From Bacillota bacterium (GTDB lineage: Bacteria > Bacillota > Syntrophomonadia > Syntrophomonadales > Syntrophomonadaceae), in NCBI GenBank assembly GCA_023395515.1, contig JAEWZB010000083.1, positions 1 to 64,000 on the forward strand: DNA of 64,000 nucleotides. The letters run 5' to 3'. Numbering within the stretch: position 1 is the stretch's first letter; each line of letters starts with the position of its first letter. The notes below the pieces were generated by a model. The model ran no database searches, was not told the origin of the DNA, and saw only the letters and a list, made by a program, of their open reading frames with translations. This document shows positions 44,309 to 53,398 of this stretch, one piece after another. The translations under genes were made by a program, and so were the position numbers.

Positions 44309-45493
44309 CTAATTCTCATCTGCGGAGGCTTGCATATGGCTCCGTAACTCTGCAATTCTATCTTCGGCCTGGCGATTAATATTATTATTGCCTCCGCCTT
44401 TGCGCACTAAAGCACCCCGGAAGAACTTAATAGCTTCAGTCTCCTCACCCATTCTTAAGCTTAGCTCCCCTATGAGCATGGAAAGACGTTGTTCCTGTTC
44501 CACCGATGAATCCCGGCAGCCATTATAATACGAATCTTTAAACATATCCAAAGCCTTTTGGGAGGCAAATTTAAACATTTCCTCATCCTGGACGTCGTTA
44601 TATAACCAGGAAAGGCGCAGCCATACTTTGGCCGGAGCAGCCGGATCATTATTAGCTATCTGCAGGGATTGCAGCATAAGATAATAACTGACAAACACCT
44701 CATCTATTTTACGGGGAGTGCTGAACTGTATTTTCACTTTATTTTGCAAGTCTTTAGCATGTTCCAGTAATTTTTTCCTATGAATAGCCGACACTTGCTT
44801 AAATTCAAAATTAAAATTGGCATAATAGCAATGAGGGCAAACCCAAATCAGATACCATAGAGGTTCAAAACCTGCGAAACGCTGGCGCATATCATTTTCT
44901 ACCTTATTCAGCCGCAGTTTGGAAGAACGGATACTTTGAACCTTAAAGCTTTCTTCACAAACCGGGCATTGTACCTCCCGGTCAAATAGAAGTAGCTCAT
45001 CATCAGGTGCAGCAGTCAAAGAATAGTTCTTATGATTCGGCGGGAAAATAGAGTTATCCAGAATCTGCACGGCCGGCTTTGCTTCAGCAGTTGATTGGCA
45101 AGCTTCCCCGGGTCTAAGTTGGCAAATTTCTTCATTCTGCTTACGCAGGCGATTGCTCATACCCTTCATAATGCGATAAGCCAGGCTCGGCTGCTGGGCA
45201 ATAACCTTTTCAAAATTGTTTTCATCGATAACCAGGACAATAGTATCTTCTAAAGCTTCGATATTAGCACTGCGGGGCATACCTTCCAAGAGTGACATCT
45301 CTCCGAAAAAGTCTCCTGCGCAAAGTTCGGCTACCTTAATCGGAAAACCGTCAATAGAAATAATATACACACCTACTTTGCCTTTCAGGATTATGAACAT
45401 CTCCCGGCCACAATCTCCGGCATTAAAAATATTTTCATCAGTATGGTAGGTTCTAACTCCTCCCAGCTTAGCTAACAATGCGATATCTACCAT
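44309..45493 (-). CDS. Cyclic-nucleotide-binding domain fused to DUF2225
   Basis: The 394-residue protein starts with a CRP-like effector domain (about 10-125: GREMFIILKGKVGVYI, GDFFGEMSLLEGMPRSANIE, the phosphate-cassette-like loop). A linker follows, then a DUF2225 domain (about 170-370) with paired cysteines in CPVCEESFKVQS and WVCPHCYYANFNFEF, likely a zinc site, and a TPR-like helical end. No helix-turn-helix is present, so it is not a classic CRP regulator. It sits between recN and spoIVB. The ligand and output are unknown; metal-linked sensing is inference. Confidence 0.8.
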   Translation of the reverse strand: MVDIALLAKLGGVRTYHTDENIFNAGDCGREMFIILKGKVGVYIISIDGFPIKVAELCAGDFFGEMSLLEGMPRSANIEALEDTIVLVIDENNFEKVIAQQPSLAYRIMKGMSNRLRKQNEEICQLRPGEACQSTAEAKPAVQILDNSIFPPNHKNYSLTAAPDDELLLFDREVQCPVCEESFKVQSIRSSKLRLNKVENDMRQRFAGFEPLWYLIWVCPHCYYANFNFEFKQVSAIHRKKLLEHAKDLQNKVKIQFSTPRKIDEVFVSYYLMLQSLQIANNDPAAPAKVWLRLSWLYNDVQDEEMFKFASQKALDMFKDSYYNGCRDSSVEQEQRLSMLIGELSLRMGEETEAIKFFRGALVRKGGGNNNINRQAEDRIAELRSHMQASADEN

Positions 45494-45713
45494 TTATTTT
45501 CCCCCTCTATTATAAGCCGCCAACCATATTAAGTTATGTTAAATTCCATATTCTATGTGGTATTTGCATAATCCTGCTATATTAACTATAGCCGCTGATA
45601 CTATAGAAGCCCGGTCACTTCAGCCGCCTTTTTTATTCAAACCCTAATTACGGTGAATTGTTATTAATCACATTGATACATCTTATGTTTTTAATTAATT
45701 TATTATTTTAAAT

Positions 45714-45746
45714 AGTAAAGGGGAAGCCTTAGCTTTCCCCTTTACT
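45714..45746. terminator. Hairpin downstream of recN
   Basis: AGTAAAGGGGAAGC pairs with GCTTTCCCCTTTACT with one bulge, followed by a T-rich tract on the plus strand and an A/T-rich stretch on the minus strand. It lies 35 nt past recN. The rest of the 288-nt gap up to 45493 is AT-rich, with a TATAAT-like sequence close to the downstream gene. Confidence 0.6.
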
Positions 45747-45781
45747 ATTTATATTTTTTTAAAACCGGGTTCAAATGAAAT

Positions 45782-47464
45782 TTACCCCAATATGGCTTTA
45801 TCCAGCATTTCTCCCGCATGTTGCAGGGTTATTTCAGTATAGTTTTCTCCCCCTAGCATCCGGGCTAATTCTTTAATTTTGTCATGGTAATTAAGTTGTT
45901 TAACATAAGTAAAGGTCTGGTTATTTTTCACCTGTTTTTCAATTAAAAAATGGGTATTAGCATAGCTGGCCACTTGCGGGGAATGGGTAACTAATATAAC
46001 CTGATGGTTTTTAGCTAATTCACTTAATTTTTTGGCCATAGCTGCTAAGGAAGTTCCCCCTACTCCTACATCAATTTCATCAAAAATAAAGGTAGGTACA
46101 TTATAAACCTCGGTTAAGGATTTTTTTAACGCTAAAATAAAACGTGATATTTCCCCGCCTGAAGCTATTCGGGATAATGGTTTTAAGGGTTCACCCGGAT
46201 TAGGAGAAAATAAAAATTCTATATCATCTAAGCCGTTAATACCAGGTTTATCTACAGGTTTCACTTCTACCGCAAATTTTAAATTAGGCATATTTAGTTG
46301 CATTAATTCTTCATTAACATTCTTCTCCAGAATTAAAGCGGCCTTTTTTCTTTTTTCGGTCAATTCTTTAGCTATTTCATTATATTCCTGATATAAAACC
46401 TTAAGCTGACTAGCTAATTCATTTTGTTTAGTCCCGCTATTTTCCAAAGCTTCCAGCTCGGCTAAAGCCTTATCATAATAACTGATGATCTCGCTGATAC
46501 TAGCTCCATATTTAGATTTAAGCTTGCTGATTTCATGAAGACGGTCTTCTGTTTCTTCTAAAAGGTTCGGTTCAAAATCTAGTGAATTACGAAATCCTGA
46601 TATATCGTTAGCAATGTCTTGCAAATTATAATACATATCTTCCAGAGTGGATAAAAATGATTGCAAATGCTCATCTTCTGTGTCATTTATAGCCTCAATC
46701 GCACAGGAGATTTGGTCATAGGCACTTAAGTCCTGGTCACTGGCATATAAGGCTGCTAAAACCTTAGTGGAAGTGATGACTAGCTTTTCGGCATTTCTGA
46801 TCCGGGTAGCCAAAAGTATAAGCTCCTCTTCTTCCCCGGAAACCAGGTTAGCTTTTTTAATTTCATTTACTTGGTAATTTAAAAAGTCTATCCTTTGTAA
46901 TTTATCATTCTCATTAGCCTGTAATTCTTGTAACTGATGGCTCACTTGTTTTATAGAGTTATATAAATCTTTAATACTAGTCAATAAATTATCGGCCTCG
47001 GGTGCAAAGCTGTCTACATATTCTAAATAATTTTCCGTTTTAAGTATGGATAAATGGTCATGCTGCAAATGCATATCCAGCAAAAAGCCGGCTAACTCCT
47101 TAAGAGTGCCTATATTAATATTTCTTCCGTTGACCCGGGCCAGACTGCGCCCATTAGATAATATTTCCCGGGTGATGATAATAACCTTATCTTCATCTTC
47201 CTCATCTAAAAACCCATTATCCTCTAAAAAACTGCACACCCGGCTATGGTCAGTGACAGCAAAAACTGCCTCTATTACGGCTTTTTTTTGGGTATCCCTT
47301 ATCATATCATTTTTAAGCCGTTCCCCCACTACTAAGCCTAAGGCATCTATAATTATTGATTTACCTGCCCCGGTTTCACCGGTTAAAACATTTAACCCCT
47401 GGTTAAACTGGAGTCGCAGTTCATCTATTAATACGAAATTACTAATATATATTTCCTGTAACAT
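45782..47464 (-). CDS. recN: DNA repair protein RecN
   Basis: RecN is an SMC-like ATPase recruited to double-strand breaks. The 560-residue protein has Walker A LTGETGAGKSIIIDALGLVVG near residue 30 (split here as the P-loop GETGAGKS), coiled coils at about 155-365, and the C-terminal ATPase half with SGGEISRFILALK, FIFDEIDVGVGG and VTHSPQVASYA. It follows argR, the standard Firmicute order. Confidence 0.97.
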   Translation of the reverse strand: MLQEIYISNFVLIDELRLQFNQGLNVLTGETGAGKSIIIDALGLVVGERLKNDMIRDTQKKAVIEAVFAVTDHSRVCSFLEDNGFLDEEDEDKVIIITREILSNGRSLARVNGRNINIGTLKELAGFLLDMHLQHDHLSILKTENYLEYVDSFAPEADNLLTSIKDLYNSIKQVSHQLQELQANENDKLQRIDFLNYQVNEIKKANLVSGEEEELILLATRIRNAEKLVITSTKVLAALYASDQDLSAYDQISCAIEAINDTEDEHLQSFLSTLEDMYYNLQDIANDISGFRNSLDFEPNLLEETEDRLHEISKLKSKYGASISEIISYYDKALAELEALENSGTKQNELASQLKVLYQEYNEIAKELTEKRKKAALILEKNVNEELMQLNMPNLKFAVEVKPVDKPGINGLDDIEFLFSPNPGEPLKPLSRIASGGEISRFILALKKSLTEVYNVPTFIFDEIDVGVGGTSLAAMAKKLSELAKNHQVILVTHSPQVASYANTHFLIEKQVKNNQTFTYVKQLNYHDKIKELARMLGGENYTEITLQHAGEMLDKAILG

Positions 47465-47486
47465 AAAATCCCCTCTTATAAGTGGA

Positions 47487-47942
47487 TTAGCTATTATATA
47501 TCATCCGGTTAAATTCCTGGACCACTTTTTCGGCAGCATCTACCGGTTTAACTACTATAAATATAGTATCATCTCCGGCCACACTGCCTAAAATATGAGG
47601 CTGCTCGGCAGTATCGATAAGAGAGGCTACCGACTGGGCTGCCCCAGGCATAGTTTTAATAACAATAATGTTGCCGCTATAGTCAAAGTTAATTACTGAA
47701 TCTTTAAAAACCCGTATCATGCGTTCTTGAGAACCTTTTAAAGCAGTTATTTCGGGCATGGCATAATGATAGCCTGCCGAATCCGGCACTTTAATTAATT
47801 GTAATTCTTTAATATCCCGGGAAACTGTAGCTTGGGTAATATCAAACCCATTATTTTTAAGGGTTTCACATAATTCTTCCTGGGTAGCAATACGCTGGTT
47901 GGAAATTATGTCCATTATGGCAAATTGTCTGCGTGCTTTCAC
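47487..47942 (-). CDS. argR: Arginine repressor ArgR/AhrC
   Basis: ArgR controls arginine genes as an arginine-bound hexamer. The 151-residue protein has a winged helix (QRIATQEELCETLKNNGFD and ITQATVSRDIKELQLIK near residue 40), and a C-terminal oligomerisation domain with the arginine-binding GSVAGDDTIFIVVK near 118. GGAGG precedes the start. The argR-recN pair is typical. Confidence 0.96.
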   Translation of the reverse strand: MKARRQFAIMDIISNQRIATQEELCETLKNNGFDITQATVSRDIKELQLIKVPDSAGYHYAMPEITALKGSQERMIRVFKDSVINFDYSGNIIVIKTMPGAAQSVASLIDTAEQPHILGSVAGDDTIFIVVKPVDAAEKVVQEFNRMIYNS

Positions 47943-47953
47943 GCTACACCTCC

Positions 47954-48523
47954 TTAAAGCTTGTATATAGCAATTAATTGGGGTGGATTATTAATTTGAT
48001 TTATAAAACTTAATTGGCTAACCTCGAAACTAGCTTGGGGTAAACTAATTAAATAATCTTTTACTATATTTAGTTCCTCTTGTCCTCCTCTATGTCCTGG
48101 ATAAAATACTATAGTTATAAGGCCACCGTGGTTTAACATAGTTAATACCTGTTGCACTGCTTTTAAGGTGGTATGAGGCAAGGTTACTAATTTAGATTCT
48201 GCCCCGGGTAAAAATCCCAGGTTAAACATAGCCGCATCAATAGGCTGGTTAATATATAGGTTTAAATTCTCATGAGAGTCGTTGATTAATTTTACCCTAT
48301 TTAGTAAATTATTTTGCATTAATTTCTGCTTAGTATGTTCTATAGCTTCTGCTTGTAAATCAAAACCATAAACCTGGCCCCGATCGCCAACCAGACCGGC
48401 TAAGAACAAGGTGTCATTCCCTTTGCCACAGGTAGCATCTAAAGCTATATTTCCTGCTTTTATATGACCCTCCATTAAAAGGTGAGATACCGTAACCGCA
48501 TTTCTCAAAAATGGAGTCTTCAA
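47954..48523 (-). CDS. mnmM: Class I SAM methyltransferase, MnmM/YtqB type
   Basis: The 189-residue protein resembles YtqB, now MnmM, which methylates nm5s2U34 of certain tRNAs in Gram-positive bacteria lacking MnmC. The SAM site is ALDATCGKGNDTLFLA near residue 28. MFNLGFLPGAE near 98 and the end segment VFYPGHRGGQEE near 140 are family features. The start is TTG at 48523, overlapping the nadK stop, with GAGG 10 nt upstream. The substrate is taken from the family. Confidence 0.78.
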   Translation of the reverse strand: MKTPFLRNAVTVSHLLMEGHIKAGNIALDATCGKGNDTLFLAGLVGDRGQVYGFDLQAEAIEHTKQKLMQNNLLNRVKLINDSHENLNLYINQPIDAAMFNLGFLPGAESKLVTLPHTTLKAVQQVLTMLNHGGLITIVFYPGHRGGQEELNIVKDYLISLPQASFEVSQLSFINQINNPPQLIAIYKL

Positions 48524-49341
48524 TTTATTAAAACCTCATTTTTTCTAAGTCTGGCATCGGCGCCCGAAAAAAAAGGCTTATTTTTTAAATCTACTAAGGC
48601 AAGTTTATGATAGGCTTTTTTAATATTTATCTTAAAGTTTTCTTCCATATCCAGTTTAATTTGTCCATCTATAAAAATTAAAGCTTCTCCCGGGGTAAGG
48701 TCAGATAAGATAATATTTTTGTCCGGTGATATTACTAGTGGTCTTTTAGTAATAATATGCGAGGCTATGGGAGTTACGATAAAAGCTTCTAAGTCAGGAT
48801 CGGCAATAGGGCCTCCGCAAGATAAGGAATAGGCCGTAGAACCAGTCGGTGTTGCTACTAATAATCCGTCCCCTTTATAGTGGCTTAGCCTTTCACCGCC
48901 GATATCAACATTGATACTGACCATACGTTGGGCTTTAGATTTTACTACCACCTCATTCAAACAATAAAATTTTTCTATAGCTTGATTATTACTGTAAATT
49001 ATAACTTCCAACATCATTCTCTGATCCAGAACATAGTCACCATGTATAATTCGTTCCAGATATTGGTAGAACTCAATTACTTCTATATTGCTTAGAAAAC
49101 CCACTGTACCCATATTAACCCCTAGGATAGGAACACCCTTATGGGCATATTGCCTGGCAGCTCTTAGTATGGTTCCATCTCCGCCTAAGACTACAACTAA
49201 ATCCATATTGTTAAACTTATCTTTAGTGGAGCCGTCATCAATCTCTACTTCAATTTTTCTTTTAGTCAGGGAACTAGCTATGTCCCTGGCCATTATTTCA
49301 GTACTTTCTTTGTAACGGTTGTTAACTAAGAGTACTTTCAC
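48520..49341 (-). CDS. nadK: NAD kinase
   Basis: NadK phosphorylates NAD to NADP. The GTG at 49341 lies 6 nt from GGAGGG and gives 273 residues starting MKVLLVNNRY; the longer frame to 49422 runs inside tlyA and is not used. Motifs: VVVLGGDGTILRAARQ near residue 38, GVNMGTVGFLSN near 65, and ATPTGSTAYSLSCGGPI near 150. It lies between tlyA and mnmM in the dxs-recN operon. Confidence 0.95.
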   Translation of the reverse strand: MKVLLVNNRYKESTEIMARDIASSLTKRKIEVEIDDGSTKDKFNNMDLVVVLGGDGTILRAARQYAHKGVPILGVNMGTVGFLSNIEVIEFYQYLERIIHGDYVLDQRMMLEVIIYSNNQAIEKFYCLNEVVVKSKAQRMVSINVDIGGERLSHYKGDGLLVATPTGSTAYSLSCGGPIADPDLEAFIVTPIASHIITKRPLVISPDKNIILSDLTPGEALIFIDGQIKLDMEENFKINIKKAYHKLALVDLKNKPFFSGADARLRKNEVLIN

Positions 49342-49345
49342 AATA

Positions 49346-50149
49346 CTACCCTCCAAGATCTTTATGTGCATTAAAAACGACCTTTTCCACTTGTTCTGCC
49401 AGCAGTTCCAAAGGCTCGCCATTTTTTTGCAAACATAAAAAGTATTCTATATTACCTTGAGGTCCGGTTATAGGTGAATATGTTACTCCTACACATTGGA
49501 GTCCTGAACTTTTAGCATTTTCTATACTAGCTAGAATCACTTCCCGGTGAACATCAGAGCTTCTTACTACTCCTTTCTTGCCCACTTTATCTTTTCCTGC
49601 TTCAAACTGTGGTTTTATTAATGATATAATTACGCCTTCGTCTTTAATAAAACCTGCCACAACCGGAAAAACTTTGGCCGTAGATATAAAAGATACATCA
49701 ATAGTAATGATATCAACTTTTTCTTCCTGATTTTCTAACGTAAAATACCTGATATTAGTGCGCTCCAGATTAATTACCCTAGGGTCACTTCGCAATTTCC
49801 AATCAAGCTGGCCATATCCTACATCTATGGCATATACTTTAACGGCTCCATTTTGTAAAGCGCAATCGGTATATCCGCCGGTAGATGCTCCCACATCCAT
49901 AACCACCTTACCGGTAAAATCTATCTTAAAATCCTTAATTGCCTGTTCTAATTTATAGCCTCCCCGGCTAACATATGGGGGAGCAGCATTCACGTGTATT
50001 TCTGCACTTTCGTCAACACCGGTACCAGGCTTATCTATCTTTACTCCATTGACCTTAACTTCTCCTGCTATAACCAGAGCTTTAGCTTTTTCACGGCTCG
50101 CAGCTAAACCCCGCCTGAATATTTCACTATCAAGCCTAGTTTTTCCCAA
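49346..50149 (-). CDS. tlyA: TlyA-family rRNA 2'-O-methyltransferase
   Basis: TlyA methylates cytidines of rRNA and is often annotated as hemolysin. The 267-residue protein has an S4 RNA-binding domain (about 3-62: SREKAKALVIAGEVKVNG) and an FtsJ-like SAM domain with VVMDVGASTGGYTDCAL near 81 and the catalytic lysine region ISLIKPQFEAGKDKVGKKG near 180. The start is TTG at 50149, inside the end of dxs. Confidence 0.92.
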   Translation of the reverse strand: MGKTRLDSEIFRRGLAASREKAKALVIAGEVKVNGVKIDKPGTGVDESAEIHVNAAPPYVSRGGYKLEQAIKDFKIDFTGKVVMDVGASTGGYTDCALQNGAVKVYAIDVGYGQLDWKLRSDPRVINLERTNIRYFTLENQEEKVDIITIDVSFISTAKVFPVVAGFIKDEGVIISLIKPQFEAGKDKVGKKGVVRSSDVHREVILASIENAKSSGLQCVGVTYSPITGPQGNIEYFLCLQKNGEPLELLAEQVEKVVFNAHKDLGG

Positions 50150-52049
50150 ACTTTAGCAACTCCCACCCATTATTTTTAATTAATTTAGGCCATCTGGTGC
50201 CGATAGATTCTACTATAGATTCAGCATCCATGCCTAACAAGTCAAAAAGCTGGTCTACTTTACCATGTTCTATAAATTCATCCGGTATTCCTACCCTGAG
50301 CATCTTTATCTTAACATTATTATCTGCCAGTAACTCAGCTAAGCCGCTGCCAAATCCACCTGACAATATGTTATCTTCAATAGTAACTACATACTTGGAC
50401 TTAGAGCAAACCTCCAGCAATCCTTTAGTATCTAGCGGTTTAATAAACCGGGCATCAACTACGGTGGCCAATATACCTTCCTGGCGAAGAATTCGGGCTG
50501 CTTCTGTGGCTATAGACGTGCCCCGGCCTATAGCAATTAGGGCTAAATCATGACCTGCTTGCAGGTACCGAGCTTGGCCAATATTTATTAGGGAACGTTC
50601 CTTATTAAGGTTAACCCCTTCTCCTACTCCCCGGGGCCATCTTATGGCTACCGGACCCTTAATATAGAATGAGGTATGGAGCATATCTAATAATTCATTT
50701 TCATCAGCAGGAGCCATTACCGTAAAGTTAGGAATACTTCTTAAGTAGGAGATATCAAAAACTCCATGATGGGTAGGTCCGTCTTCACCGACTAAACCGG
50801 CCCGGTCCAGAACGAAAATAACCGGAAGGTTTTGCAAGGCTACATCATGGATGAGCTGATCATAAGCTCTTTGCAGAAAAGTAGAATATATAGCCACCAC
50901 CGGCTTTAATCCTCCCCGGGCCATAGCCGCCGCCATAGTCACCGCATGCTGTTCACAAATTCCTACATCAAAGAAACGTTTGGGAAACTTTTGCGAAAAC
51001 TCGGTTAAACCAGTCCCGCTAGTCATTGCTGCAGTTATAGCTACTACTTTTTCATCTTCGCTGGCTTTTTGCACTAAAAATTCCCCAAACAGTTCCGTAT
51101 AAGTTTTTATAGACTTTTTAATGGGGCTGCCTGTCCCAATATCAAAGGGACCGATCCCATGGAAAATATCAGGATTGCGGCGGGCCGGCTCATAGCCTCT
51201 CCCTTTTTCGGTTATAGTATGGAGTAGAATAGGCCCTTTCATCTTTTTAGCGTTAGCCAAAACTATAGTAAGCTCTTCCAGGTTATGACCATTAACTGGC
51301 CCAATATAAGTAAAACCCAGCTCTTCAAATAGAATTCCCGGCACCATTATATATTTCACGGTATCTTTTACCCGGCCTGCGGCCCGGGCAATATTAGGGC
51401 CAATTCCGGGTATTTTATGCAATACTTGTTCAATATCTTCTTTAGTCCGGGAATAAGAAGGATCAGTACGCAAGCGGTTTAAATAACTTGACATAGCTCC
51501 CACATTCTTAGATATAGACATTTCATTATCATTGAGGATTACAATTAAATCACTGCCGGCATGTCCGGCATGATTCAAGGCTTCAAAAGCTATACCTCCG
51601 GTTAAAGCTCCATCACCTATCACAGCAATAACTGAATGTTTTTCGCCCTTAATATCACGGGCTAAGGAATAGCCTAAAGCAGCCGATATAGATGTACTGC
51701 TATGTCCGGTATCAAAAGCATCATGGGGAGATTCTTCATACTTGGGAAAACCGCTTAGCCCCCCATATTGCCTTAAAGTATTCATCTTTTCCTGGCGGCC
51801 GGTTAAAATCTTATGTACATAACTTTGATGCCCCACATCCCAAATTATTTTATCTTGAGGTGAATCAAAAACATTATGTAAAGCTAGGGTCAGCTCTACA
51901 ACACCCAAATTGGCCGCTAAATGTCCGCCACATTGCGAAACACTTTCAATTAGTAAATGTCTTATTTCACTGGCCAGCTTATTTAACTTATTAAGATTTA
52001 AGCCTTTCAAATCCTCGGGTGACTTAATCGCATCTAATATTTCATACAT
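50136..52049 (-). CDS. dxs: 1-deoxy-D-xylulose-5-phosphate synthase
   Basis: Dxs joins pyruvate and glyceraldehyde-3-phosphate and starts the MEP isoprenoid route with thiamine diphosphate. The ATG at 52049 follows AAGGTGA and gives 638 residues; the longer frame is dropped. Motifs: GGHLAANLGVVELTLALH, the TPP site GDGALTGGIAFEALNHAG near 150, DVGICEQHAVTMAAAMA near 365 and LDRAGLVGEDGPTHHGVFD near 408. It is 4 nt after oapA; with ispA upstream it makes an isoprenoid operon. Confidence 0.97.
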   Translation of the reverse strand: MYEILDAIKSPEDLKGLNLNKLNKLASEIRHLLIESVSQCGGHLAANLGVVELTLALHNVFDSPQDKIIWDVGHQSYVHKILTGRQEKMNTLRQYGGLSGFPKYEESPHDAFDTGHSSTSISAALGYSLARDIKGEKHSVIAVIGDGALTGGIAFEALNHAGHAGSDLIVILNDNEMSISKNVGAMSSYLNRLRTDPSYSRTKEDIEQVLHKIPGIGPNIARAAGRVKDTVKYIMVPGILFEELGFTYIGPVNGHNLEELTIVLANAKKMKGPILLHTITEKGRGYEPARRNPDIFHGIGPFDIGTGSPIKKSIKTYTELFGEFLVQKASEDEKVVAITAAMTSGTGLTEFSQKFPKRFFDVGICEQHAVTMAAAMARGGLKPVVAIYSTFLQRAYDQLIHDVALQNLPVIFVLDRAGLVGEDGPTHHGVFDISYLRSIPNFTVMAPADENELLDMLHTSFYIKGPVAIRWPRGVGEGVNLNKERSLINIGQARYLQAGHDLALIAIGRGTSIATEAARILRQEGILATVVDARFIKPLDTKGLLEVCSKSKYVVTIEDNILSGGFGSGLAELLADNNVKIKMLRVGIPDEFIEHGKVDQLFDLLGMDAESIVESIGTRWPKLIKNNGWELLKFGKN

Positions 52050-52053
52050 TTGT

Positions 52054-52626
52054 TCACCTTCTATTCTCAAACAATTCTTTACCTGTAATCTTTTCCAACC
52101 AGCTTAAAGTAATTCCTACTTTTAAGATAATTTTATTAGCATTATTTATGGCAAAACTTTTTCCTATAGCTTTGCCCCCCACGGTAAGGGCAGCAATTAA
52201 ACTGGTCATAACTGCACTAGCCAGAACTAAATCCATAAAAGGCAATATACTTCTTAAACTTAAAACTACACTGGCTCCAATAGCACCACTTAAAGTTCCG
52301 GCCACATCACCAATTACATCATTGCAAAAATTAGCTACAATATCCGCATTACGGGAAATTTTAACTGCTTGTTTAGCTCCAGATAATTTTTTTGCCGCCT
52401 TTGCATTAAAAGGCGGCAATTGTGAAGCAGCAGCAGCAGTTCCTATGATATCAAAAAAGATTCCTAAAAGTATTATACATAGTAATAAAATAATAGCCAA
52501 TAAAACACTATCTACTGCTTTCATCAGCGCTTCTGATCCTAGACTTACTAATAAAGCAATGAAAAATGTTAAAAAGGCTACTAAAGATCCGGCTATTAAA
52601 TTTTCCTTTTTTATATAGCTAAACAA
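52054..52626 (-). CDS. oapA: OLE RNA-associated membrane protein OapA
   Basis: OapA binds OLE RNA and holds the particle at the membrane; in Bacillus halodurans the complex helps with cold, alcohol and metal stress. The 190-residue protein has about four membrane helices (13-33, 40-63, 115-137, 140-158) and a basic loop AKAAKKLSGAKQAVKISRNA near residue 75. NADIVANFCNDVIGDVAGTL shows the resemblance to CNNM/DUF21 magnesium transporters known for this family. TTG start with AAGGAG 11 nt upstream. Its place directly after the RNA and before dxs is diagnostic. Confidence 0.88.
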   Translation of the reverse strand: MFSYIKKENLIAGSLVAFLTFFIALLVSLGSEALMKAVDSVLLAIILLLCIILLGIFFDIIGTAAAASQLPPFNAKAAKKLSGAKQAVKISRNADIVANFCNDVIGDVAGTLSGAIGASVVLSLRSILPFMDLVLASAVMTSLIAALTVGGKAIGKSFAINNANKIILKVGITLSWLEKITGKELFENRR

Positions 52627-52649
52627 AACTGCTATATCTCCTTAGATTA

Positions 52650-53240
52650 TACGGTTCTGGCAAAAGGTTGTTTATCGAGTAAACGCTGCGACTTAGGTCC
52701 AGCAGGTTTTCCCAGCAAATCTCCCAAATGTCGCCAAATGGGCGGTTTCCCTTTATGTCTGCTTTACTGCGTTGCCGCCAGTAAGGCTGGATTACCACTT
52801 AGTACACACTTTAATCCCCGATAAACCGTGTAACTTACACACAGTCTAGGAGTTTTCCTCGACAACTCACATTCATGTCTAGCCTCTTTTGCAGAATACG
52901 GTTTCAGAGCAGATAATAATTTCTTGGCCGAGAAATTACAACCCTATTAAGCTCATTCGCCGCCTCCACTCAAGGCAGGCTACACTGCACCCAGCTTTAA
53001 CCAAATGCAGGTTTTCCCGTCTCATTCAAAGATGAGGCGAGCCTCCACGAATAAGGGGGTCATGCCCGCATGCCATTGCGGATTGCCCCATTATTCTTAA
53101 CTCCCAGCAACGACCCCTAACTGGGCGTCAAAAGCCGATACCAGAAGCTTCATCGATGTGCCCTTAACGGATTTTTAGGCCCGTCTTCGACATCAATAGT
53201 GTTGACTAGAATACTGCAACCTTCTGCCAGCATCCTGATC
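52650..53240 (-). ncRNA. ole: OLE RNA (ornate, large, extremophilic RNA)
   Basis: The 772-nt gap between ispA and oapA has no protein frame but is GC-richer and full of local stems. Read on the minus strand, the ends pair: GGCAGAAGGTTG (53228-53217) with CAACCTTTTGCC (52670-52659), 12 pairs with one G-U. The length of about 580 nt, the gene order xseA-xseB-ispA-RNA-oapA-dxs and the OapA protein are those of OLE RNA loci. TATAAT lies just upstream (53249-53254) without a good -35. Exact ends and class membership need a covariance-model search; the call rests on position and partner. Confidence 0.87.
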
Positions 53241-53309
53241 AGAAAGTAATTATAGCATAAATTTTAAGGATAATTCTTAATTTTTTAATTATTAGTTGCT
53301 AGTTAATGT

Positions 53310-53328
53310 AGGAAAGCATAGCTTTCCT
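53310..53328 (-). other. Short hairpin between ispA and OLE RNA
   Basis: AGGAAAGC/GCTTTCCT with a 3-nt loop lies about 70 nt past the ispA stop. No T-run follows. It may help to separate the RNA from the ispA mRNA by processing. The rest of 53241-53398 is AT-rich. Confidence 0.45.
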
Positions 53329-53398
53329 TGCCATAATCAAAATTCAAAAACTATTCTATATAGATAATTATATATAGTTATACCTGTACTTACTATTA

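Noticed and set aside
47046..47591. Plus-strand frame of 181 codons over recN and argR
   Set aside because: Shadow of two well-recognised genes; composition is not protein-like.
52627..53398. Unannotated protein gene or rRNA fragment in the 772-nt gap
   Set aside because: No frame of note and no rRNA motifs; terminal pairing and neighbours match OLE RNA.
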